The notes beneath the pieces were generated by a model. It was not told where the DNA came from and did not search any database. It saw nothing but the letters and a program-made list of their open reading frames with translations. Both the position numbers and the translations under genes were made by a program. Source: Planctomycetes bacterium UBA1146 (GTDB taxonomy: Bacteria; Planctomycetota; UBA8108; UBA1146). Taken from it: DNA of 34,940 bases. This document shows, piece after piece, positions 24,579 through 32,900 of the stretch (the first letter of the stretch is position 1; each line of letters opens with the position of its first letter). The DNA lies in assembly GCA_002311345.1 (NCBI GenBank), contig DCAA01000001.1, positions 68,923 through 103,862 on the forward strand. Direction: 5' to 3'.

Positions 24579-26042
24579 TCACACTCTCGAGGTTGGATCC
24601 GCTTCGGAAATGGGGAGCATCACCGACATCCGGGTCCCGTTCCCGCAAGAAGATACCACATCGATCCGGCCGCCATGGCCATGGATGATGCGTTGAGCCA
24701 GGGAAAGTCCGAGCCCCATTCCACTCTTCTTGGTGGTGAAATATGGAGTAAAGAGTCGAGAGGTGATTTCTTCCGACATCCCATGTCCCTCGTCTATGAC
24801 CTCGATGAATACCTCCGAGGAGCGTCTAAATGACTTCAGTTGAACGATATTGCCTGCCTCGGAGGCCTCGATGGCATTGTTGAGCAGTACCAGCACAACT
24901 TGCTCGATACGACGGAAGTCGATTTTCATTCGCGGAAGATCTTCCGTGATCTCCACTTGCAGTTGCACCTGGAGTTTGTCAGAGAAGGGACGAACCGCGT
25001 CGGCGACCGCTTCCAGGTGAGAAGCGAGTTCTGTATCTATTTTTTCCAGTTGTATCGGTTTCAGTCCTTGCAGTAACTCTTTGAGCCAACGATCAGCACG
25101 ATCTACTGTCTCCATCACTTGTCGCAGTGAGAGCAAGGTGGCTTCTTGATCATCATCATTGCGTAGACAACTCTGGGCCAGAGCACGGATACTGGCGAGA
25201 GGATTTCGCAGATTGTGCGCCACGGATGCGGTCATCTCGCCGACAGCAGCGAGCCGTTCACGATCCACAAGTTGTAACTGGTATTTCTCGATCGCTTCCG
25301 ACATTGACTCGACATCTCGAGCGAGGCTTCCCAGTTCGTCACGCGAAGTGATAGGCACTTTCATACCGTAGTGTCCCTGCGAAATCTCCTGGGCGGCCAC
25401 AGAGAGTCTTTCGATGGGAATGACGATCCACCTCTTCAGTAGCACGAAGAAAGCGAGGCAACTGACGAGCAAGACGATGCCGAGAATGACCAGTACGCGG
25501 GTGATCAACTCCGAGGCGCTGCGAGCCCTTGTTTCCGTGATCACGATACGTTTCTGCTGGATCTCCTCGAGCGAACGCACCGCGCTGCCGATGTCTGGAA
25601 CCAGGTGATCCTTGAGCCAGTTGCGCGAACGGTTCAATGCCTTCTCCTCGAGCCCTTCCTCCAGGTACTGGAATGCGCGAGTGACCGCTCGACCGAAATT
25701 TTTGATCGGTATCTCCAGTTCGAGGATCGCCTCCCTTTCATCTGCAGGGAGCGGTGTTGCGGAATCACCCATGGATTGGATGACTTGCTGGCACCGAGCG
25801 ATTCTCTTCTTGAATCGATCACGATCACTTTTTTGCCAGGTGGGTAGTTGTTCTATATCTCCCGTGCTTGCCAGCAGGAGATCACGGATCTCACCGGTGG
25901 CTACGAGACTCGCTCGACTTCTATGGCTCTCGTTCATGGCAGCTTGTAGATCATTGATCACCAACACAGCGGCGATGCCGCCGCCGAGCGAAGTGACGAG
26001 AAGAACCATCAGGAGCAGTCGGATGCGTGTACGTATCAGCAT
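24579..26042 (-). CDS. Membrane sensor histidine kinase (NtrB-like catalytic core)
   Basis: 487 aa. Start at 26042: TGATG overlap with the lipoprotein stop and GGAGG just upstream. Membrane segment 1 about 8-29, an alpha-helical periplasmic domain of about 150 residues (30-180), membrane segment 2 about 181-203, HAMP about 203-255 (VIPIERLSVAAQEISQGHYG), dimerisation helix with His276 (SVAHNLRNPLASIRAL), ATPase domain with N-box LLNNAIEAS (387-395), G1 IDEGHGMS, F-box LFTPYFTTKKS and G2 GMGLGLSLAQ. Autophosphorylates and passes phosphate to the co-transcribed NtrC-type regulator. The helical periplasmic domain gives no clue to ligand. Being coupled to two lipoprotein genes suggests that these feed it a surface or periplasmic signal. 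Confidence 0.95.
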   Translation of the reverse strand: MLIRTRIRLLLMVLLVTSLGGGIAAVLVINDLQAAMNESHRSRASLVATGEIRDLLLASTGDIEQLPTWQKSDRDRFKKRIARCQQVIQSMGDSATPLPADEREAILELEIPIKNFGRAVTRAFQYLEEGLEEKALNRSRNWLKDHLVPDIGSAVRSLEEIQQKRIVITETRARSASELITRVLVILGIVLLVSCLAFFVLLKRWIVIPIERLSVAAQEISQGHYGMKVPITSRDELGSLARDVESMSEAIEKYQLQLVDRERLAAVGEMTASVAHNLRNPLASIRALAQSCLRNDDDQEATLLSLRQVMETVDRADRWLKELLQGLKPIQLEKIDTELASHLEAVADAVRPFSDKLQVQLQVEITEDLPRMKIDFRRIEQVVLVLLNNAIEASEAGNIVQLKSFRRSSEVFIEVIDEGHGMSEEITSRLFTPYFTTKKSGMGLGLSLAQRIIHGHGGRIDVVSSCGNGTRMSVMLPISEADPTSRV

Positions 26043-28324
26043 CAGCCCCCTCCATCGCCTGCGATGAGCCACTCGTGAGAGATTCGATCGCCATCGCCGC
26101 TTGTTTCCGGTTCAGGGTTCCATTCGATTCGTATCCTGCCGCCGGCGGCAAGATCGGTCAGACTTGTCACCTCCAGCACCTCGCCGGCGAGCTTTGCTCT
26201 GACGGGCATCTTTTTGCCATCCATCGTGAGCAAAATCTCGGGTACGGAAGTTGGTCTCTTGGTCAACGTGTAGCGCCATTGTAGGTCTCTTCCTGATGGA
26301 AGAATTGCCGGTGCCGGATCGACGGTGATCACATCGAGTGGGCGGTGGGGGGCGCTGTGGAGTCTCGAGATCCCCGGATAGTCCAGACCTGGTGGGGCTG
26401 CCGGCCCCTTTCCATCGTCACGTGGAGATGAAGTCTTTTCGATAAACTCGCTCCAGGGGGGGTGTTTCTCGGTTGTAGAAATGAGCCAGACCGAGCCGAG
26501 TTGGATGGACTTGGCAGCGCCACCTGTGAGAAGAAGCCGATTTCCTTGACGGTATTCGAACGAGATCGCCCGATCGCCGAGTGGATCGAGCAGAAAACCG
26601 GTTGCAGGCAGCGAGGTCCAATCCCGGATCTCGATTCTGACACTGTCGTCGAGCACCTCTCTCACCGAGACGTAGCCCGGACGCGCTTCTGCGGCTCCGT
26701 TTCGTAGGTCTGCCCCTTCGATCCGTGTTCCCCTGGGACTGGCACCGATGCCACTGCATGCCCACATCCTGGCGCGCAGGCGCTGCTGATCCGAGGCGAA
26801 GATGGATGGACCGCCGTTGTCGACAAAGAGACACCGACTCACATCGAGCAGTCCGATGTCCATCAGTCGCACTCCGAATCGCGGCCCGGCTGCGATCAAA
26901 CAGGACCGGATCCGGGTCAGGGCCCGGGTTGAATCTCCGGTGACGAGGATCGATTCCTCGCCCCGGTTGCCCAGAAAAGAACACTCGGAAATGGAGAGGT
27001 CACCAGGTGCGTCCGCATCGATGTGGATTCCGGAGAGGGAGTTCTCGAGAAAGGAACTCTGTTCGATGCGGATTCTCAGATCGACCAGAGCATTTTCAGG
27101 ATACCGGACATCGATACTGGCTCCGTGATCGTGATTGCCCTGGACCAGGATTCCGCGCAGGCCGATACGGACCCGGGCCGGGTCTTCACCGCCCCCGAGC
27201 GGCGCATCGATGCGAATGCTGAGTCCGACATCGTGGTTCCGGGAGATCACGCAGCGTTCCATCTCGATCCGTGCCTTCTCGCCGATTCGAGGAAGCATGG
27301 GGGAGACGGAAATTCCACTCTGACCATTCTCCACCAGGGTGCAATCGCGCAGGGCGAGATCGATGAACCCCTCGATCCGGACCCCGTCGCCGCCGTTGTT
27401 GCTGAAGGTGCAGTGGTGGATGACACCTAGTGATGCTCCATCCTCGTCGCGATCGGTCTCGATCTGGATACCCTTGTCCCTGAAGGAGTGGATCTGGCAG
27501 TGAGAGATTCGAATCAGACAGTCGTCCGCGACGATGGCTCGACGCGCTTGATTGGCCCCATCGAAGGAGAAACCGTCGATCACCACCAGTCGTTGACCCG
27601 GCGGGATGATCAGCACGTCACGTTGAGGTTTTCCGGAGAGTATTGTGAGGTGGATGGCCGGATCTGACGGACCGGTGAAGCCCGGCGGGAAACCGCCATA
27701 GATCGCCATCCCCTCGAACAGAAGCAGTTGTTCGCTGTAGCGTCCGGCAGCGACATGGATGTTCACTCCCGGCAACCCAATCGCTTCACCGATGGCTTGG
27801 TCGATGGTTTGCAGCGGTTTTTCGGCAGAGGTCCCGTCTCCGCCTGGCTCTGCGTTGTCATCGACGTAAAGGACAGGATTGGGCAGCGCCGGCCACTGAT
27901 ATTCGTTGTCGTCGCTTTGACCTTGTTCATCGATGGCACGAACCACGACGAACTGGGGTTCACCATCGGGAAGGTCAACGATGGTGTGTGTGGTTGCTCC
28001 AGCAGAGGTGATGGCCGAGGGGGTATCGAAATCGTGTTTTCCAGATCGTGAAGCGAGAAAGATCCGGTAGATCATCTGTTCGGGGGGAGTGTGGTCGTCT
28101 CGAGCCGGATCCCAGGAGATGTGAATCTGCTGATTTGCCGCGATGACCGTGCGAGCTCCGTTGAAATCCGGTGGGTTGTCGATTCGGTCATCGAGCGAAC
28201 TGCAGGCACCCAAGGAGGGGACGAAACCCCAACCCATCAGCAAGATGCCCAGGGTCATACTCCAGATTGGAGATCGGGGACCTGGATGCAGGTCTGCGGG
28301 ATGGGATGGGGCCACGATTGACAC
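26042..28324 (-). CDS. Lipoprotein with Fn3-like and parallel beta-helix domains, paralogue of 10460-13222
   Basis: 760 aa, GTG start at 28324 with GGAGG 4 nt upstream. The N-terminal region is long before the hydrophobic stretch (MTLGILLMGWGFVPSLGAC; lipobox LGAC, Cys41); an internal ATG at residue 23 would give a more ordinary signal peptide. Fn3-like domain about 52-145 (QIHISWDPARDDHTPPEQMIY), then YVDDNAEPGGDG and HVAAGRYSEQLLLFEGMAIYGGFP, matching the paralogue block for block, then the beta-helix about 255-540 with repeated right-handed coils. It lacks the C-terminal PPC-like domain and ends in a small beta domain also shared with the paralogue (VDPAPAILPSG against VDPTPSMPSLG). Coupled to the histidine kinase gene, so likely a sensory or target component at the outer surface or in the periplasm. 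Confidence 0.82.
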   Translation of the reverse strand: MSIVAPSHPADLHPGPRSPIWSMTLGILLMGWGFVPSLGACSSLDDRIDNPPDFNGARTVIAANQQIHISWDPARDDHTPPEQMIYRIFLASRSGKHDFDTPSAITSAGATTHTIVDLPDGEPQFVVVRAIDEQGQSDDNEYQWPALPNPVLYVDDNAEPGGDGTSAEKPLQTIDQAIGEAIGLPGVNIHVAAGRYSEQLLLFEGMAIYGGFPPGFTGPSDPAIHLTILSGKPQRDVLIIPPGQRLVVIDGFSFDGANQARRAIVADDCLIRISHCQIHSFRDKGIQIETDRDEDGASLGVIHHCTFSNNGGDGVRIEGFIDLALRDCTLVENGQSGISVSPMLPRIGEKARIEMERCVISRNHDVGLSIRIDAPLGGGEDPARVRIGLRGILVQGNHDHGASIDVRYPENALVDLRIRIEQSSFLENSLSGIHIDADAPGDLSISECSFLGNRGEESILVTGDSTRALTRIRSCLIAAGPRFGVRLMDIGLLDVSRCLFVDNGGPSIFASDQQRLRARMWACSGIGASPRGTRIEGADLRNGAAEARPGYVSVREVLDDSVRIEIRDWTSLPATGFLLDPLGDRAISFEYRQGNRLLLTGGAAKSIQLGSVWLISTTEKHPPWSEFIEKTSSPRDDGKGPAAPPGLDYPGISRLHSAPHRPLDVITVDPAPAILPSGRDLQWRYTLTKRPTSVPEILLTMDGKKMPVRAKLAGEVLEVTSLTDLAAGGRIRIEWNPEPETSGDGDRISHEWLIAGDGGG

Positions 28325-28404
28325 GATTCCTCCGGAGAACAGGTGCAGGGAAGTCCTGTCTCTCTCTCATCTTACCGCATCCGGCCAGAGGCTGCGGTAG
28401 CTTC

Positions 28405-29622
28405 TCAGGAACCGTCCGCAAGGCCGATCCTGTTGACCTCATCGGTGATCAACGGCACTTCTGGATCTCCGACGTAGTAGAGCAGGAACCGGGGACCCAT
28501 TGGTTCTGGTTCGGGAAGCATCACCGAGGGATGTTTGAGATCATCCGAATCGAACAGCGGAGGGGCGACCAGATCACTCGATGGATCGAGAACGGGTATG
28601 AGGAATCCACTCCAGCTGAAGCCATCGAGACTGGTGGCGTATCCGATCACGCTGTCGTTGTCGATGGCCGGAGAGACCCGGAGTGCTTCGTAAAAGAGGT
28701 GCCATTCGATCAGGTTTCCACTGGTGTCGACTTCACGGGCGATACTCGGTGCCTGGACCGCGAAGTCATCAAAGGTACCGGGCCCACCGGTAAAGACGGG
28801 GCTTGCCGCAGCTCCGGTAAGCACCCCGTCATCGATGGTCCAGGCGATGCCATCACTGGAAACGGCCATTCCGATCACCGACGACAGATCGTTACGTTCT
28901 GCCTCGAAGGCCATCTGCAGGGGAGCGGTCGGGCTGATCGTGCGTTCGACGGAAGGATCGACGACCCGAACCACGTTTCCAAAAGAAGCACCGGGTTCGA
29001 GCCCGGTACAGAAGACCGGGTTTCCCCAGGTGACTCCATCTCCCGAGGTGGTCCTCAAGATGGCACTGGTCAGACCGGCCACGCCGTAGAGGCCTTCGAA
29101 CCACATCGTATAGCGTCCATCGACCCCGGGAGCGAAACTGCTGTCGAGCAGGACAGTCGGATCGGCAGCTCCCGCCGGGGCGATCAGCGTCCCATTCACA
29201 TTCAGATCGGGCATGCTCGCGCCATTCATCACCTGCATGCGATCGACGGTGAGCGTGGGGAAGTCCTCCTCATTCGAGGTGATCAGCCCGATCGAGATAT
29301 TTCCAACCCCATCTTTTCCCTCGTAGAAGAGCATCCAACGGTCGGGTCTCTGGTCATCGTCGACGATGCTGGGACTGTCGACCTCGAGGTAGTCGAAATC
29401 GGCTGGTACGCTGCTGTTATCAGCGGTTAGTCGATCGGAGAGGACCGGTTCCACTCGATCAGTGGCGAGGTTTCGATGCTTGGAAAGGGCGAGGGGGGGA
29501 GGTGCGGGTGCGGAAGGTGGGGAGCCACCACAACCGGCCATAACAAACAGTGCCAGCAGTCCAACAAATGTGTGGAAACTTGAAATTCCCGGAACCGTGA
29601 TCAACGACTTCCACTGCGGCAT
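28405..29622 (-). CDS. Lipoprotein with GH43-like five-bladed beta-propeller
   Basis: 405 aa. ATG at 29622 with GGAGG 5 nt upstream, preferred to the ATG at 29634. Lipoprotein signal peptide ending VMAGC (Cys31), then a Pro/Ser linker. The rest shows the blade motif of the GH43/GH32-like propeller clan repeated: RWMLFYEGKD, RYTMWFEGLYG, IEWHLFYEALRV, RFLLYYVGD, alternating with IGLITSNEE, IGMAVSSDGIAW, IGYATSLDGFSW. Proteins with this pattern bind or cleave glycans; I cannot identify the acid residues, so binding without hydrolysis is possible. It is first in the signalling run, 80 bp upstream of the beta-helix lipoprotein with no visible terminator between, and may bring a glycan signal to the kinase. 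Confidence 0.75.
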   Translation of the reverse strand: MPQWKSLITVPGISSFHTFVGLLALFVMAGCGGSPPSAPAPPPLALSKHRNLATDRVEPVLSDRLTADNSSVPADFDYLEVDSPSIVDDDQRPDRWMLFYEGKDGVGNISIGLITSNEEDFPTLTVDRMQVMNGASMPDLNVNGTLIAPAGAADPTVLLDSSFAPGVDGRYTMWFEGLYGVAGLTSAILRTTSGDGVTWGNPVFCTGLEPGASFGNVVRVVDPSVERTISPTAPLQMAFEAERNDLSSVIGMAVSSDGIAWTIDDGVLTGAAASPVFTGGPGTFDDFAVQAPSIAREVDTSGNLIEWHLFYEALRVSPAIDNDSVIGYATSLDGFSWSGFLIPVLDPSSDLVAPPLFDSDDLKHPSVMLPEPEPMGPRFLLYYVGDPEVPLITDEVNRIGLADGS

Positions 29623-29978
29623 GTCGGCCTCCATTGTGATTTCTGTGCGATTCGACGGAACACTTCGGCAGGACTTGCTGAATAGTTAACGGAAAAAGTA
29701 AATCTACTCAACCGTTCCTCGAAACATTCTCAAGGAAAATGATTTCAAGTGACAGTAATGACAGATACGTTCGTAGTGGGCATCGCCAGATGAGCGGGTA
29801 TTGAGTTGTCAGCAGTATGCAAACTTTCGAGGTGACCCTAGAATTGAAATCGCGCAGTTATTTCTCATCCAGCGCGCGTATGGGGGGCCGACGCAGGATC
29901 CATCGACTCGTTGTCGTGTTTATGGAGCCTCCCCAACGCTGTAGATGCTGATCGTGGGATTACGGGAGCAATTGGAAA
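29623..29978. other. Divergent intergenic region, promoters expected but not clear
   Basis: 356 bases between the divergently read lipoprotein and subtilase genes, with no open frame that looks coding. It should hold promoters for both directions. The best minus-strand candidate is weak (TTGAGT, 17-base spacer, TAACTA, near 29683-29711). GGGAG lies about 11 bases before the subtilase ATG. No GG-N10-GC sigma-54 element, no clear hairpin and no repeats were seen. Confidence 0.5.
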
Positions 29979-32900
29979 ATGTCGAACACGGCCAACTATA
30001 GCAGCAAGAGCCATCTCTGGGTCTTCTTGTGGGTACTCTGCTCGTGCGGCTGGGGTTCAGCTCAGATTCCTTCTGATCGCACCTCTGAACCGTCCTTTTC
30101 TTACCACTGGGGGGAAGTCAGAGTCCGGCTCGAGATCGAGCCGGACCGGATGGCGGTATTCATCACCGAGACGGCAGACCCGCTGCTTGCCGTCGAGGAG
30201 CAACTAAGAGTTCTGCGTATTCTCGATCAGGTCCGCATCATTGAAGAGACCCGTTATCCTGGATTGCTCATCCTCGAGTTGATGGGGCATAACGCCTCGG
30301 AACTGCTCATCCGGCTCGATTCTCTACCTTCTGGCTGGGCCGCTCCCTGTTTGAATTACCGAGGACGTCTGCACATTCCCCGGCCAGAGATTCTGGTGTC
30401 TCTCGATCCGGATGACCCACAAGCGCAAGATCGCGTACTACTGCAGCCGGGAATTTCCCTGATACGAGAGTTCCCAGCGCTAGAGCCTCTGCTACTCGTG
30501 TCCCAGTCAGTGGCTCCCCGCCAGATCGAGCAGCAAATCGAAGAACTACTCGCTCTCGATGGAGTGATCGCCGCGAGTCCCAACTTCATCATGGACCTTG
30601 CATCGATGGCCGTTCCCAACGACACCTTTTTCGGTAGCCAGTGGCATCTTCAGAATACGGGTCAGCAGGGCAACACTGGAGTTGATATCGATGCCGCCGA
30701 TGCGTGGGGAATTGAGACTGGTTCGCCAACGGTACGGATTGCGATTCTCGACGAGGGAGTTGATGTTCTTCACGAGGATCTCATCGCCCACATCGTGGAG
30801 GGACATGATTCCACTTCTCAGTCTCCTCCAGCAGGGATTGAAGGAAACTGTGCCGCCGACGATGGTCACGGTACTTCATGTGCGGGTTTAGCGGCAGCAG
30901 AGGGGGATAATGGCATCGGTGTGACAGGAGTGGTCTGGTCGGCACAGATCCAGCCGGTACGACTCGGGTTCGGCGATCACTGGACCGAGAATGCCTGGAT
31001 TATCGATGCCATCACATGGGCGACCGACAACGGTGCAGACATCCTCTCCAACTCCTGGGGGGGCGGTTCCCCCAGTACTGCAGAACAAAGTTCCATTCAG
31101 TACGCGCTGACGGTCGGAAGGGCAGGACTGGGCAGTTTGGTGGTGTTCTCCAGCGGCAACGAGAATGGTGCCATCACTTTCCCGGCAGCCTACCCCGAGA
31201 CGATCGCTGTCGGTGCCAGTAGTCCTTGCGACGAGCGCAAGAGCCCTTCGTCCTGTGACGGTGATACCTCCTGGGGCAGCAATTTTGGAACCCAACAGAC
31301 CGTGATCGCACCCGGAGTGTTGATGGTCACGACCGACAACAGCGGTGCCGGAGGTTTCGTCAATGGTGACTACATCGGTGGATTCGGTGGTACATCATCA
31401 GCTGCCCCAGTGGTCGCCGGCGCTCTGGCATTGCTGCTCTCTCAGGACTCGACGCTCACTGCCTCGGAAGCGCAATCCATTCTCGAAGCCAGTAGCGAAG
31501 ATCAAGTGGGACCTCCGGGAGAAGACACACCTGGGTTCGATATTCACTTCGGTCATGGACGCATCAACGTGGCAAATATGCTGGTGTCGTTGGGATCTCC
31601 GGAAGCTCCGCTGAATTTCACCTGTAGTGAGCAAACTCTCGGAGTCCAGTTGAGCTGGACTCCGGGAGAACCATATGACCAGGTCCTGATTAGCCGGGAT
31701 GGTGTTCTGCTAGCAACACTCGGTGGAAATGTGACCGGATTCCTCGACATCTCCGTGCCAACAGGTCAACACATCTGGGAGGTGCAAGGTGTCGTTGGTT
31801 CGTCACAGAGTCTGTCACGATCGTGCTTGTTGTTTTTGCTGGGGGATGCTCGCGATCTGATCTACTCGCCGGAAACGGGCGCGGTCGATTCGGGAACGGC
31901 CTTGACCGAAGCGCTACTCCAGTCGGGCCGCAGCGTGGTCCTCACCTCCAGTCTGGCTGCACTCCCGGTCCTGGACGACTTCGATCGGATCTGGGTTCAA
32001 CTCGGGATGTTCCCCAACAACCATACCCTCACGGCGCAGGAGGGAGATTCACTCGATTCTTACCTCTCCAACGGGATCGGCGGAGACGCTCTCTACCTCG
32101 AGGGGGGAGACACCTGGTTCTTCGACCCACAGACCTCGGTACACTCACGTTTCGGAATCACCGCTCTCGCCGATGGTTCTTCCGTCGACAATCTGGGACT
32201 GGTGGTCGGATTTTCGGCCACAGGGTGTGATCTCTCCGGGTTGAACTTCAATTACTCCCCAGATGAAAACACCTGGATCGATCGTCTTGCTGCCAATGTC
32301 GGTTCCTCGGTGGTGCAATCCAACAACTCTCCCTCGTACGACGTGGCGGTGCATCGTAATGCCGTCTTTTTCAAGACCTTTGGAGCTTCCTATGAGATGG
32401 GTGGTTTGATCGATGGGACTTCGACCAAACTGGAACTGATCGAGGCGCTCGTTCAATGTCTCGGTGACATCCTGATTCCCCCTTCAGATCTCGTCTGCGC
32501 TGTTTCGGGCACTTCGGTAGCTGTCTCCTGGACCATCTCCGGTGGTTGGGATGTGATCGAGGTTTCCCTCGACGGTGCCGCTCCGGTGGTGCTCGAGGGA
32601 TCTGCCACTTCAACGACTTTCACAGGACTCGAGACGGGGGCTCACCTTGTCGAGGTGATCTCGATCGTGGGCACCGAATCATCGGTAGGGATCGCCTGTT
32701 CGTTCGGAATTTCTCCGCTTTCACCTTCGGAGGTGCTGTGCCAGCAACAAGGCGCAAACGTTCAACTCTCGTGGACCAACGGAGGGAGTTATGAAGAGGT
32801 CGAGATTCTCAGGGATGGGTTTCTTCTCGACACCCTCGTGGGAACTGCAACGGACTACCTCGATATCGCTCCGCAGGTAGGGCCACACCAGTATTTTGTT

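Noticed and set aside
28171..29430. 419-residue open frame on the plus strand
   Set aside because: It is antisense to the beta-propeller and beta-helix lipoprotein genes, has low-complexity composition and no recognisable domain; a shadow frame of biased codon use.
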